64,000 bases of DNA from Pseudomonas iridis. GTDB lineage: Bacteria > Pseudomonadota > Gammaproteobacteria > Pseudomonadales > Pseudomonadaceae. Position 1 is the first letter of the stretch; each line of letters opens with the position of its first letter. The stretch covers positions 124,001 to 188,000 of the forward strand of contig NZ_JACXXO010000003.1 of NCBI RefSeq assembly GCF_017980685.1, read 5' to 3'. The notes under the pieces were generated by a model that was given only the letters and a program-made list of their open reading frames with translations, was not told where the DNA came from and searched no databases. Of the stretch, positions 44,616 to 55,495 are shown in pieces. The position numbers and the translations under genes were made by a program.

Positions 44616-45476
44616 TCAGGCTGGCGCCAATCCAAAAAACGCCTGAATCAAGCGCAACTCCCGCCGCCGCTCCATGCAACCGATCATGTGCCGATTGACC
44701 AAGCCCTCCCCGACAATAGGAATTGCCACCACCCGTGGGTCGTGGCTGACTTCCACCGATGACACCACGCCAACGCCCAGTTGCGCGGCGACCGCCTCGG
44801 TCACCGCCTCGCGACTGTCCAGTTCGAGCAACACGCGTGGATGAATCGACGCCTGCGTGCAGGCTAGATCAAATGTGCGCCGGGTAATCGAACTCGGCTC
44901 ACGCAGCACCATGATCACCTGATCCAGTTCCTTGAGTTTCACCTCCGTGGCACGCGCTGCCCACGGATGCCCCGCCGGCACCAGTGCACAAATCCGCGAC
45001 TCGCTCAGTGCTTGCAGATGCAGTCCCTTGCGTGACTCGACTTCGGTCAGCACCGCGACGTCGGCGTGTTCCGACAATAACGCCGCCAGCGTTTCCTGGG
45101 CATTGCCCAAACGCAGATTCACCGTGATCCCCGGATAGCGCGCACGCAGACTGGCCAGCATCGGCATGACCATGTGCGGGCCGTCCGCCGCCACTTCCAG
45201 CCGCCCGGTCAACAACTGGCGGTTGGCCTCCAGCATGGTTTGCGCTTCTTCCGCCAGACCGAACATTGCGCGAGTAATCGCCGCCAGTTTGGTGCCTTCC
45301 TCAGTCAACTCCACCCGTCGCGCGGTGCGTCGCAACAACGTGATTTGGTAATGCTCCTCGAGCGACTTGATGTGCCCGGTCACTGCCGGCTGGCTGATGA
45401 ACAACCGTGCGGCGGCGCGGGTAAAGCTGCCCTCGCGCGCCACGGCATCGAAGGCGCGCAGCTGAAACAGGTTCAT
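44616..45476 (-). CDS. LysR-family regulator of phnWX
   Basis: A 286-residue LysR protein with the helix-turn-helix at 3-62 (SFTRAAARLFISQPAVTGHI) and the effector domain about 88-286. It is divergent from phnW with a 112-base gap that contains the inverted repeat TGCAA-N7-TTGCA. Activation of phnWX by 2-aminoethylphosphonate or its aldehyde is the expected role. It is a near paralogue of the LysR at 43622. Confidence 0.88.
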   Translation of the reverse strand: MNLFQLRAFDAVAREGSFTRAAARLFISQPAVTGHIKSLEEHYQITLLRRTARRVELTEEGTKLAAITRAMFGLAEEAQTMLEANRQLLTGRLEVAADGPHMVMPMLASLRARYPGITVNLRLGNAQETLAALLSEHADVAVLTEVESRKGLHLQALSESRICALVPAGHPWAARATEVKLKELDQVIMVLREPSSITRRTFDLACTQASIHPRVLLELDSREAVTEAVAAQLGVGVVSSVEVSHDPRVVAIPIVGEGLVNRHMIGCMERRRELRLIQAFFGLAPA

Positions 45477-45523
45477 GAATAACTCTCACTGATGGCTGGC
45501 ATAACAACAAACAATTTGATTGA

Positions 45524-45540
45524 TGCAACGGCAAATTGCA
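45524..45540. promoter_or_regulatory. Candidate LysR operator upstream of phnW
   Basis: TGCAA, seven bases and TTGCA form a 17-base inverted repeat about 48 bases before the phnW start, in the gap shared with the divergent LysR gene. Confidence 0.45.
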
Positions 45541-45588
45541 ACTTAGGCCCCGTAGCTTCATCCCACAGCGCTATCCGAGGACACACGA

Positions 45589-46698
45589 ATGAGTATCGCC
45601 GAACCCATCCTGCTCACTCCCGGCCCGTTGACCACTTCGGCCCGCACCCGCCAGGCGATGATGGTCGACTGGGGGTCATGGGATGACCGCTTCAATCAAC
45701 TGACCGCCAGCCTCTGCGAGCAATTACTGGCGATTCTCAACGGCGCCGCGACCCACCACTGCGTGCCATTGCAAGGCAGCGGCACTTTCGCGGTCGAGGC
45801 AGCGATCGGCACGCTGGTGCCACGCGACGGCAAAATACTGGTGCTGATAAACGGCGCCTACGGCAAGCGACTGGCAAAAATCTGCGAAGTGCTGGGCCGC
45901 TCGTTCAGCACTTTCGAAACCGCTGAAGACGAACCGACCACCGCCGCCGACGTCGACCGTCTGTTGCGCGCCGACAGCACTATCACTCACGTCGCGCTGA
46001 TCCACTGCGAAACCAGCACCGGCATTCTTAATCCGCTGGCGGAAATCGCTCACGTCGTCGAGCAACACGGCAAGCGCCTGATCATCGACGCCATGAGCTC
46101 CTTCGGCGCGCTGCCGGTGGACGCGCAGCAAGTGCCATTCGATGCGCTGATCGCCGCGTCAGGCAAGTGCCTGGAAGGCGTGCCGGGGATGGGTTTTGTT
46201 TTCGCACGCAAAGAGTCGTTGGCCTCAGCTGCCGGCAATTCGCACTCACTGGCGATGGACCTGTTCGACCAGCACGCCTACATGATGAAGACCGGGCAAT
46301 GGCGCTTCACCCCGCCGACCCACGTAGTCGCGGCGCTGCACGAAGCCCTGCTGCAATACAACGAAGAAGGTGGCCTGCCGGCGCGGCATGCGCGTTACGC
46401 CGCCAATTGCCAGGCGCTGATGGAAGAGATGGGCAAACTCGGTTTGCGCAGCTTTCTGCCAGCAGCGATTCAGGCGCCGATCATCGCGACGTTCCACGCA
46501 CCTAATGACCCGCGTTATCAGTTCAAGGATTTCTACGAACGGGTCAAGGCCAAGGGCTACATCCTCTATCCCGGCAAACTGACTCAGGTCGAAACCTTCC
46601 GCGTCGGCTGCATCGGTCATGTCAGCCCGGACCAAATGCGCCAGGCCGTGGCGGCGGTGGGCGAAGTATTGCGCGAGATGGAAGTGTTAGAGATCTAA
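45589..46698 (+). CDS. phnW: 2-Aminoethylphosphonate-pyruvate transaminase
   Basis: PhnW is a PLP enzyme that converts 2-aminoethylphosphonate and pyruvate to phosphonoacetaldehyde and alanine. The 369-residue product starts with the family's [19 protein letters not shown]. The Schiff-base lysine is in [20 protein letters not shown] near 195, and the aspartate that holds the PLP ring nitrogen is in [13 protein letters not shown] near 168. phnX follows 139 bases later across a REPIN, giving the complete two-step route to acetaldehyde and phosphate. Confidence 0.95.
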   Translation: MSIAEPILLTPGPLTTSARTRQAMMVDWGSWDDRFNQLTASLCEQLLAILNGAATHHCVPLQGSGTFAVEAAIGTLVPRDGKILVLINGAYGKRLAKICEVLGRSFSTFETAEDEPTTAADVDRLLRADSTITHVALIHCETSTGILNPLAEIAHVVEQHGKRLIIDAMSSFGALPVDAQQVPFDALIAASGKCLEGVPGMGFVFARKESLASAAGNSHSLAMDLFDQHAYMMKTGQWRFTPPTHVVAALHEALLQYNEEGGLPARHARYAANCQALMEEMGKLGLRSFLPAAIQAPIIATFHAPNDPRYQFKDFYERVKAKGYILYPGKLTQVETFRVGCIGHVSPDQMRQAVAAVGEVLREMEVLEI

Positions 46699-46713
46699 CC
46701 CCCCTAATACCTA

Positions 46714-46800
46714 TGGGAGCGAGCCTGCTCGCGAATGCGGTTGAACATTCAACCTTGATATCGACTGGTCTGACGCCTTCGCGAGCAGGCTCGTTCCCAC
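46714..46800. repeat. REPIN between phnW and phnX
   Basis: TGGGAGCGAGCCTGCTCGCGAA and TTCGCGAGCAGGCTCGTTCC arms flank a 40-base spacer. It lies inside the phnWX transcript. Confidence 0.84.
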
Positions 46801-46837
46801 ATTTGAATTGCATTGCCAACACAGGATTTTCAACATC

Positions 46838-47665
46838 ATGAACTACACCAACCCAACCAAGCTGCAAGCCGCCATCCTCGACTGGGCCGGCACCGTGGTC
46901 GATTTCGGTTCCTTCGCTCCGACGCAGATCTTCGTCGAAGCCTTTGCCGAATTCGACGTTCAGGTTTCCATTGAAGAGGCCCGCGGCCCGATGGGCATGG
47001 GCAAGTGGGATCACATCCGCACCCTGTGCGATCAGCCGCAGGTGGCCGAACGTTACCGCAAAGCGTTCGGCCGCACGCCGACCGACGATGACGTCACCGC
47101 CATTTACGAGCGCTTCATGCCGCTACAAATCGAGAAAATCGCTGAACACTCGGCGCTGATTCCCGGTGCCCTGGACACCATCGCCAACCTGCGCCAGCAA
47201 GGCATCAAGATCGGCTCCTGCTCCGGCTACCCGAAACAGGTGATGGATAAAGTCGTCGAACTGGCTGCCACCAACGGCTACATCGCCGACCACGTGGTCG
47301 CCACCGACGAAGTGCCGAACGGCCGCCCTTGGCCAGCACAGGCATTGGCCAACGTCATCGCGCTGGGCATCGACGACGTCGGCGCCTGCGTGAAGATCGA
47401 CGACACCGTCCCGGGCATCCTCGAAGGTCGCCGCGCCGGAATGTGGACCGTGGCGCTGATCTGCTCGGGCAACGCGCTGGGCCTGGATTACGAGGGCTTC
47501 CGTGCCTTGGGCAGCGATGAGCTGGCCAGCGAACGCGCGCGTATCCATGCGCTGTTCGAAAGCTCGCGCCCGCATTACATGATCGACACTATCAGCGATC
47601 TGCCGGAAGTGATTGCCGACATCAACAAACGTCTGGCCAACGGTGAAATGCCGCAATCCTGCTAA
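46838..47665 (+). CDS. phnX: Phosphonoacetaldehyde hydrolase
   Basis: PhnX cleaves the carbon-phosphorus bond of phosphonoacetaldehyde, giving acetaldehyde and phosphate. The 275-residue HAD-family product has the nucleophile motif [15 protein letters not shown] near 10, the Schiff-base lysine in [15 protein letters not shown] near 54, and [12 protein letters not shown] near 190 for magnesium. Length agrees with the P. aeruginosa enzyme. The ATG at 46838 gives the usual N-terminus; AGGA lies 11 bases upstream. A terminator follows 12 bases after the stop. Confidence 0.95.
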   Translation: MNYTNPTKLQAAILDWAGTVVDFGSFAPTQIFVEAFAEFDVQVSIEEARGPMGMGKWDHIRTLCDQPQVAERYRKAFGRTPTDDDVTAIYERFMPLQIEKIAEHSALIPGALDTIANLRQQGIKIGSCSGYPKQVMDKVVELAATNGYIADHVVATDEVPNGRPWPAQALANVIALGIDDVGACVKIDDTVPGILEGRRAGMWTVALICSGNALGLDYEGFRALGSDELASERARIHALFESSRPHYMIDTISDLPEVIADINKRLANGEMPQSC

Positions 47666-47677
47666 CTTGCAATAAAA

Positions 47678-47720
47678 AAACACCGCCGACTTGAGAGCCA
47701 GTCGGCGGTGTTTCTGTTTT
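47678..47720 (+). terminator. Terminator of phnWX
   Basis: AAACACCGCCGACT, an 8-base loop and AGTCGGCGGTGTTT form a 14-bp perfect stem followed by CTGTTTT. It may also serve the gene converging from the right. Confidence 0.9.
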
Positions 47721-47776
47721 ACTGATCGAGACGCAGAGCATCACGAAACTTTACAACATGGCCAACCCACAACTTA

Positions 47777-48382
47777 TTACGAGACAAGGTTACCTTGCGC
47801 ATCGTAGGTCAGGCCGTCCGGATACTTGATACTGCCATCAGGAAGTTGTTCTGTTCCATCTTCCCAAACAATGCGGCCATCAGGGTGTTCGATCGTGTTA
47901 TCCGGCCAGATAATGCGGCCATCAGGAAACTCGACACGGCCGTCCTGGTGATGGATAACGCCATCGGGGCCCTTGAGTAAGTTCTTGCTCGTATCAACCA
48001 GACTGCCATCGGGAAGGGACGCAGAGCCATCAGTATTGAAGATTCCGCCCAAACTGATAACAAGTGTCGCCAGAGCGACCGGATCAATATTGAAGTTGAT
48101 GGTCGGCCAAGGCATGGGTGGCCTTTTCGCTGCAACAGGTCTGACAATGCCGCCAGTAGTTACAGGTTTGGTTATCGGAACTGGCTTGACTGGCTTGACT
48201 GGCAAGAGTGGCTTGACCGGCTTGACGATTGGTTTGACTGGCTTGACAGGCTTGATGAGAGGCTTGACCGGCACTACAGGTTTGGGCGGCACTGGCTTGA
48301 CCACCGGTTTCGGTTTGGAGACAGGTCGTTTGGCCATGGCCTTTTTAATAACATGAGCGTTTTTGTTTTTACCAGAGAACAT
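47777..48382 (-). CDS. Unrecognised protein with Pro-Lys-Val repeats and C-terminal PDG repeats
   Basis: I do not know this protein. From an ATG at 48382 it has 201 residues; a GTG at 48454 would add 24. Residues about 18-75 are a basic repeat of PVKP, KPVKP and LIKP units. The last 85 residues are a run of short acidic turns, PDG.I..PDG.I.W.DG, spaced 8-9 residues, resembling the repeat of the TCP10/CPAP G-box, which forms a lone open beta-sheet. The hydrophobic segment PVALATLVISLGGIF lies between. There is no clear signal peptide. Base composition is lower in GC than that of its neighbours, and the DNA of the repeat is itself repetitive (GGCTTGAC units), which suggests slippage. Confidence 0.7.
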   Translation of the reverse strand: MFSGKNKNAHVIKKAMAKRPVSKPKPVVKPVPPKPVVPVKPLIKPVKPVKPIVKPVKPLLPVKPVKPVPITKPVTTGGIVRPVAAKRPPMPWPTINFNIDPVALATLVISLGGIFNTDGSASLPDGSLVDTSKNLLKGPDGVIHHQDGRVEFPDGRIIWPDNTIEHPDGRIVWEDGTEQLPDGSIKYPDGLTYDAQGNLVS

Positions 48383-48752
48383 AAATAATCCACTTGAAAA
48401 ATCAAACAAAATTAATACCCCCAAGTAACTATTTTTACCCGAGGACTTACCCACACAATAAACAGCACGATATAACCAGGCAATCCGAAGTCAAATACAG
48501 AATATAAACAACAAGCCGCAACACAAACACTTAACCTTCAAATCCAAACTTCAAAAACAATTAACAGCCATTAAACTCAGCCACTTCACGCATCGCCATA
48601 GAAAACATCCAAATCGCACCAGTACATTGAACAAAACTCAGACGACTCAGAGCAAAAACGCGCCATCGGGTTGAGCCCAGGCAGGGGTGATCCCGGCCGA
48701 GACACAGCAGCGGCGCTCTTTGGCCATAGATAGATCCCATGCCCGCAAAAGC
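48383..48752. other. AT-rich intergenic stretch
   Basis: About 370 bases, much poorer in GC than the rest, with many A-rich tracts (ACAACAAGCC, CAAACACTTAACC). I see no credible frame, repeat or terminator. It presumably includes the promoter of the PDG-repeat gene. Composition unlike the neighbours fits recent arrival or weak selection. Confidence 0.5.
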
Positions 48753-49673
48753 TCAACTTAGAAGAAGGTTATGGGAGAACCCCCGCCGTCCCTGCAATCC
48801 ACCTGTATGCACGAAGACCAAGCGTGCGCCGCTGGCGAATTTACCTGCCTCGACCTGCTGCTTGAGCGCCAGCAACGCCTTGCCGGTGTACAGGGGCTCC
48901 AACGGTACGCCGCTGTCCAGCTCGGTCTGCGCAATGAACGCCAGCAACGGCGAATCAACCTTGGCAAAACCGCCGCGACTGGCATCAATCAGCTCATAGT
49001 CAGCGCTGCGCCGGCCGGATTCCTGCAGGATCGACTCGACTTGCGCCGCCACGCCGTGATCCTCAGGCACCGCCAACGCGCCGTAAACCGGATGCGCCCC
49101 CGCCTCGGCGAGTGCCAACCCGGCCAACGTTGTCCCGGTGCCGCAGGCCAGCCACCAACCGTGATAATCGTTCCAACCCAAATGGCTCAATTGCGCATCG
49201 ACCTGCGCTTTGATCGCGGCACAACCCAGCGCCCCGGCTAATCCGCCACCGCCCTCCGGCACCGCATGCAGATTTGGATAACGCGTCTGCCACGACTCCC
49301 AGAACCCCGGATCATGTCGCGCTCGATAGCCGCCATAACCCAGCCAATGCAGGTGCATGCCGTACGCCTGCAGATCGGCGACAGTCGGCGTTTCTTGTGG
49401 ATGACCGCGCAGCAGCCCGGCCGTTTTAAACCCTAGCCGTTTACCCGCCGCCGCCAACGCGTGCAAATGATTGGAGTGCGCGCCGCCGAGACTGATGATG
49501 CCTTCGGCACCGGTGCGATCGGCGGCTTTCAGATGTTCAACGAGCTTGAACCACTTGTTGCCGCTGATCAGCGGGTCGATTTGATCGAGGCGCAGGATGG
49601 CGACTTCAACATTGGCGGCGGTGAGCCAGTCGAGTTGCAGGAGTTCAAGAGGAGCTTGCGCAGGCAAAAACAT
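48753..49673 (-). CDS. ACC deaminase / D-cysteine desulfhydrase-like PLP enzyme
   Basis: This 306-residue fold-type II PLP enzyme has the lysine in LISGNKWFKLVEHL near 37, GGAHSNHLHALAAAG near 65, and CGTGTTLAGLALAEAG near 177 for the PLP phosphate. It belongs to the 1-aminocyclopropane-1-carboxylate deaminase/D-cysteine desulfhydrase family, but at about 305 residues it is shorter than true ACC deaminases (about 338). D-cysteine desulfhydrase or another PLP lyase is therefore as likely. The start is the ATG at 49673; a GTG two codons upstream is possible. Confidence 0.83.
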   Translation of the reverse strand: MFLPAQAPLELLQLDWLTAANVEVAILRLDQIDPLISGNKWFKLVEHLKAADRTGAEGIISLGGAHSNHLHALAAAGKRLGFKTAGLLRGHPQETPTVADLQAYGMHLHWLGYGGYRARHDPGFWESWQTRYPNLHAVPEGGGGLAGALGCAAIKAQVDAQLSHLGWNDYHGWWLACGTGTTLAGLALAEAGAHPVYGALAVPEDHGVAAQVESILQESGRRSADYELIDASRGGFAKVDSPLLAFIAQTELDSGVPLEPLYTGKALLALKQQVEAGKFASGARLVFVHTGGLQGRRGFSHNLLLS

Positions 49674-49724
49674 AAGCACCGCATGACTTGAAAAAGATCA
49701 CAGTCTACCAGCCAAAAAAACCCT

Positions 49725-49810
49725 TGTAGGAGCTGCCGAAGGCTACGATCTTTTGATCTTGTTTTTGAAAAACAAAGTCAAAAGATCGCAGCCTGCGGCA
49801 GCTCCTACAG
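49725..49810. repeat. Long inverted repeat, GTAGGAGCTGCCGAAGG type
   Basis: TGTAGGAGCTGCCGAAGGC and GCCTGCGGCAGCTCCTACA, with inner GATCTTTTGAT / TCAAAAGATC parts, make a hairpin like 40430-40530 but without the extra GCCGCGATCGG segment. It lies between the ACC-deaminase-like gene and fadH. Confidence 0.82.
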
Positions 49811-49838
49811 GGGTTAGTCCGTTACCGGTGGCCGTTGA

Positions 49839-51899
<2,061 letters not shown>

Positions 51900-52086
51900 T
51901 CACGGAAAAAGTGCGGGAGCTCTGCGTCCCCCATCAGTCATGTTCGACAGACTAAGAGTCGCATCGCTGTCACTCAATGACCGTAACTGACAAGTTAATG
52001 ATCTAAATGCGCAGCGCCCCTTGGCAAGCCAGACCCGGGGCCCTACCCTAGTCGCCATACCCTGTACCCGGTCGTTGTTGGTTTTC

Positions 52087-53214
52087 ATGCGCAAACTTTT
52101 GTACCTGTTTTTTTCCATGGCCCTCGTTGCCGTCCTCACCACCTACGCCATGTGGGCGGCAGACCGGCCTGCGGGGCATTACCTGTCGGACCTGCGCATC
52201 AAACTGGCGGTCGATCAGGGCACGCCCGCCGACCGAGGTAATCTGCTGGGCATCCAGCCGGAACTGTTCCCCACCGACTACCAAAGCCCCGCGCGCCTGC
52301 GCCGCAAACTCGCGGCGTACTTGCAACAAGCGCAGGATCAAGGCTTGTTGAATGACAAGACCGTGGTGGTGTTGCCGGAACATGTCGGCACCTGGTTAAT
52401 GATCAGCGGCGAAAAAGACGAGCTCTATCAAGCCCCCACTCTCGCCGAGGCGATGAATTGGCTGGCGGCGAGCAATCCGTTGTTGTTCGCCCGCGCCTGG
52501 CTCAGCGCCAAGGGCAAAGACCGTCTCGACGATGCTCACCTGCGCATGAAATCGCGCACCATGGCCAAGGACTACCAAACGCTGTTCGGCGGCCTGGCCA
52601 AGGAATTTCACGTGACGCTGGTGGCCGGCTCAATCGTTCTGCCCGAGCCGAGCATCCGTGACGGCCAGCTCAAACCCGGCAGCGGTGCGCTGTACAACAG
52701 CAGCGTGGTCTTCGGTCGCGACGGTGCACCGCTCGGCCAGCCGCAGCGGCAACTGCACCCGGTGTTCAGCCAGCGTGATGTCATCCAGGCCAATGAGAAG
52801 ACGATCAACGTGGTCGATACCCCGGCCGGGCGACTTGGCGTACTCATCGGCAGCGACAGCTGGTATCCGGACAACTACCGCAAACTCGACGAACAAGGCG
52901 CGCAATTGATTGCCGTGCCGGCGCAGGTACTCGGTCAGGGTGCATGGGATCAGCCGTGGCGTGGCTATAAGAGTTCGAGTACACCAAGCTCCGTCAGTCT
53001 CAAGCCCGGCGAAGTCAGCGAAGGCCAGGCCTGGCATCGCCTGACCTTGACCGCGCAACCGCCCAGCAGCCATGCAGTCGCCGGCATGAGTGTATTTCTG
53101 CGTGGGCAGTTCTGGGATAAATCAGGCGCAGGCCGAAGCTTCCTCAACAGCAACGGCCAGCAGTTCGCCGACGGTGACGCCCGCGGTGCACGTATGCTCA
53201 ATATCTGGTTGTAA
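52087..53214 (+). CDS. Nitrilase-fold protein with N-terminal membrane anchor and no catalytic Cys
   Basis: This 375-residue protein has a membrane helix at about 4-25 and then a carbon-nitrogen hydrolase fold. The first catalytic residue is present (Glu in VVVLPEHVGTWL near 98). At the place of the usual ICYDxxFP motif it reads LIGSDSWYPDNYRKL near 255, so Cys is replaced by Gly. An active nitrilase or amidase is thus unlikely unless another residue takes over. The AraC gene starts only 3 bases after its stop, so the two form one transcript and it may supply a sensing or binding role. The ATG at 52087 begins a clean signal-anchor. Confidence 0.78.
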   Translation: MRKLLYLFFSMALVAVLTTYAMWAADRPAGHYLSDLRIKLAVDQGTPADRGNLLGIQPELFPTDYQSPARLRRKLAAYLQQAQDQGLLNDKTVVVLPEHVGTWLMISGEKDELYQAPTLAEAMNWLAASNPLLFARAWLSAKGKDRLDDAHLRMKSRTMAKDYQTLFGGLAKEFHVTLVAGSIVLPEPSIRDGQLKPGSGALYNSSVVFGRDGAPLGQPQRQLHPVFSQRDVIQANEKTINVVDTPAGRLGVLIGSDSWYPDNYRKLDEQGAQLIAVPAQVLGQGAWDQPWRGYKSSSTPSSVSLKPGEVSEGQAWHRLTLTAQPPSSHAVAGMSVFLRGQFWDKSGAGRSFLNSNGQQFADGDARGARMLNIWL

Positions 53215-53217
53215 GCG

Positions 53218-54258
53218 ATGAAGCCGCTGCCGATGCGCCTTGGGGATCTGTCGGTAGGTTTCGTTCATAGCCTCGCTGATGCGGTTCGCAGTCACGGCGC
53301 TGACCCACAGCCGCTGCTCGAACAATACGCACTGGATGCGGCAAGATTGGCCGAGGCCGGGGCACGACTGTCGATTCCGCGTTACATGCGTTTGGGGCAT
53401 GGCGCGATTCAATTGACCGGGGATCCGGCCCTCGGCCTGCGCATGGGTCAGCTCAGTCGCTTGAGCCAGGCGGGACTGGCCGGTGTCACCGCATCGCAGG
53501 CGCCTACCGTACGTGAGGCCGCTCGCTGCCTGATCCGCTTCGAACCGTTGTACGGTTCCAATTACCGCGGCCAGTCGAGCTTTCACGAGGACGCCACTGG
53601 CGCATGGCTGCGTTTCTATTCGATCAGCCCGTACAACGCCTATAACCGTTTCGTGGTGGATTCGATCATCGCCGGCTGGCTGCATCAACTGTCCAGTGTC
53701 AGCCGCGAACCGCTACGGGCTGAACGCGTTGAAATCGAATTCGACGCGCCCGATTATCGCGACGCTTACACTGCCTTGGGTGATTGCCCGGTCCAGTTCG
53801 GCGCCGAGCGCAACCAGTTGCGCCTGAACCTTGCCAGCCTTGCCCTGCGCAACCCCGAACACTGCCCGAGCACTTGGCGGCATCTGCTGCAACTGTGTGA
53901 AAGAGAACTGGAGCAGCTGACCCGCACTCGTAGCCTGCGCGAACGCATCACGCAACTGCTTGGGCCGTTATTGAATGGTGGCCGAGAACCCGACCTGGAA
54001 GAAGTGGCGGCACGCCTGAAGCTGCCGACATGGACCTTGCGGCGCAAACTGACAGAGGAAGGCACGCAATTTCGAGCGATCCTCAACGACACTCGCCGTG
54101 ATCTGGCGATGACCTACATCCGCGATACGGAACTGGCGTTCGGCGAAATCGCATACCTGCTCGGCTTTGCTTCAGCCGAAGCATTCCAGCGAGCGTTCAA
54201 ACGCTGGAGCGGCCAGACGCCGGGCGAATTCCGCCGCAGTCATCGTAAAACAGCCTGA
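53218..54258 (+). CDS. AraC-family transcriptional regulator (arabinose-binding-like N-domain)
   Basis: This 346-residue regulator has an N-terminal ligand domain of the kind in OruR/VirF-like AraC proteins (about 1-200; AQGG-type start LGDLSVGFVHSLADAVRSHG). The C-terminal AraC DNA-binding domain covers about 240-345, with two helix-turn-helix parts (LEEVAARLKLPTWTLRRKL, FGEIAYLLGFASAEAFQRAF). It is joined to the nitrilase-fold gene by a 3-base gap. Ligand and targets are unknown. Confidence 0.87.
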   Translation: MKPLPMRLGDLSVGFVHSLADAVRSHGADPQPLLEQYALDAARLAEAGARLSIPRYMRLGHGAIQLTGDPALGLRMGQLSRLSQAGLAGVTASQAPTVREAARCLIRFEPLYGSNYRGQSSFHEDATGAWLRFYSISPYNAYNRFVVDSIIAGWLHQLSSVSREPLRAERVEIEFDAPDYRDAYTALGDCPVQFGAERNQLRLNLASLALRNPEHCPSTWRHLLQLCERELEQLTRTRSLRERITQLLGPLLNGGREPDLEEVAARLKLPTWTLRRKLTEEGTQFRAILNDTRRDLAMTYIRDTELAFGEIAYLLGFASAEAFQRAFKRWSGQTPGEFRRSHRKTA

Positions 54259-54262
54259 CACC

Positions 54263-54349
54263 TTAAAGCTCGGTAGCGTCTTCCGCCGGCTCTGGCGAAT
54301 CCAGTTCGTAGGCCTGGAATTCGAGCAGTTCTTCCTGATAGTCATCCAT
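54263..54349 (-). CDS. Small acidic protein, 28 residues
   Basis: The frame reads MDDYQEELLEFQAYELDSPE and ends PAEDATEL, then TAA. AGGGGG lies 8 bases before the ATG, a very strong ribosome binding site. Eleven of the 28 residues are Asp or Glu and one helix is predicted. It is too short for ordinary ORF calling. I believe similar MDDYQEELLE small proteins exist in other pseudomonads but could not check this. It converges with the AraC gene. Function unknown. Confidence 0.6.
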   Translation of the reverse strand: MDDYQEELLEFQAYELDSPEPAEDATEL

Positions 54350-54521
54350 CGCGTAATCCCCCTGCTGCTCTGTTGAATGGGCCTGAGCAAATGCCCAGAG
54401 CCACGAGCATAACGTGCCCGTGTGAAGGAAAAGTGAAGCCTGGCCTTCATGAATAAAACGTAGCAGGCGGTCAGGAATTTATCGCAGGATTTTTGTCAGG
54501 GGAATGTAACGAGATATTCCT

Positions 54522-54595
54522 CTGTGGAGCTGCCCAAGACGCGATCCTTGATGATTTCAAGATCAAAAGATCGCAGCCTTCGGCAGCTCCTACAG
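54522..54595. repeat. Decayed copy of the GTAGGAGCTGCCGAAGG inverted repeat
   Basis: The right arm (GCAGCCTTCGGCAGCTCCTACAG) is intact, while the left arm is altered (CTGTGGAGCTGCCCAAGACG) and the inner part shortened. It lies between the small acidic gene and the DUF2242-type lipoprotein. Confidence 0.72.
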
Positions 54596-54616
54596 GGGAC
54601 GAGCCGATGCGTGGGA

Positions 54617-55495
54617 TTATTGGCCGGAGGCCGGCATTGCCGGAATCGGCTCGGACGGCGGCGGAATGTCCGTCGGGTTGGCCGGTGGCGTGATGGTTTC
54701 GGTAGCCGGCGCAGGTTCTGCACTGGGTGCCGGAGCAATCGGGGTCGACTCCGCAGGAGGTGCGACCGGCTCGGAACTGACCGGTGCCGGTTCAGCGGGC
54801 GCAGGCGCGGTCACGGCCGGCTCAGGCGCTGGCTCAGGTGCTGTAACGGGAGCTGTAACAGGCGCTGGAGCGGGCTCTGCGGCCGGCGTCAGGCTCGCGG
54901 GAGCCACTTTTGCCTCAGGCACGCCCAGATCCGTCTTCGGCTTTTCCTCGATATGTGCAGCTTTCTTGGTTTCTGCCGGCAGAAACTGTTCGACCAGGGT
55001 AAAGAAGCGCTCATAGAACTTCTGCGCCGTCACCGTCTCGCTGGCGACCTTGACCATCGAATCGTCCGACGAGCCGATCGGCATCGATACCGACCCCAAT
55101 ACGCCGACGCCGAGGCTGGCTGAGTTGTTGGTCTTCTTCAGCGCATAACGATCCTGCAAGGCATTGGCGAACATCGTCGCGTGGTGCCCGGCACTGCCGT
55201 CATCGGCACAGACCACATTGAAGCTGATCTCCATGTGCGTATCGCCGGTTTGCTGAAAACTCTTGTGGCCACTGATCAGTTTCGAGTCGCTGCTGGTAAT
55301 GATGTAGCCCTGACTCAGCAACGCACGACGCGCCGCTTCGCAACTGACAACGTCGGTCACCGGGTAATTACGCGAAAACGTACCGGAGTCATCGAAGCTC
55401 TCGTGCTCATACATCGGCTTGTCTTTCGCACAACCGGCAACACCGGCCAACAACAGCGCCAACCCGACAACACGCAAGGGAGTGGAAATCAACAT
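54617..55495 (-). CDS. DUF2242-type lipoprotein with long Pro/Ala/Glu tail
   Basis: This 292-residue protein has a lipoprotein signal with lipobox LLAGVAGC (Cys at 22). A globular part of about residues 30-175 (VSCEAARRALLSQGYIITSS near 50, and MEISFNVVCADDG) resembles the DUF2242 family. The rest is a low-complexity tail of PAPA, EPAP and TPPA units (about 190-292), which probably spans periplasm or cell wall. The ATG at 55495 has AGGA 6 bases upstream. The role of the family is not known to me. Confidence 0.82.
   Translation of the reverse strand: MLISTPLRVVGLALLLAGVAGCAKDKPMYEHESFDDSGTFSRNYPVTDVVSCEAARRALLSQGYIITSSDSKLISGHKSFQQTGDTHMEISFNVVCADDGSAGHHATMFANALQDRYALKKTNNSASLGVGVLGSVSMPIGSSDDSMVKVASETVTAQKFYERFFTLVEQFLPAETKKAAHIEEKPKTDLGVPEAKVAPASLTPAAEPAPAPVTAPVTAPEPAPEPAVTAPAPAEPAPVSSEPVAPPAESTPIAPAPSAEPAPATETITPPANPTDIPPPSEPIPAMPASGQ

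Noticed and set aside
2768-46800. Repeated palindromes as a CRISPR array
   Set aside because: The repeats are scattered singly or in inverted pairs in gaps between genes, not in direct rows with equal spacers, and there are no cas genes.
47795-48356. Plus-strand frames (61 and 127 codons) opposite the PDG-repeat gene
   Set aside because: They mirror the repeat units of the minus-strand gene (GLTGLTG runs) and carry no independent signal.
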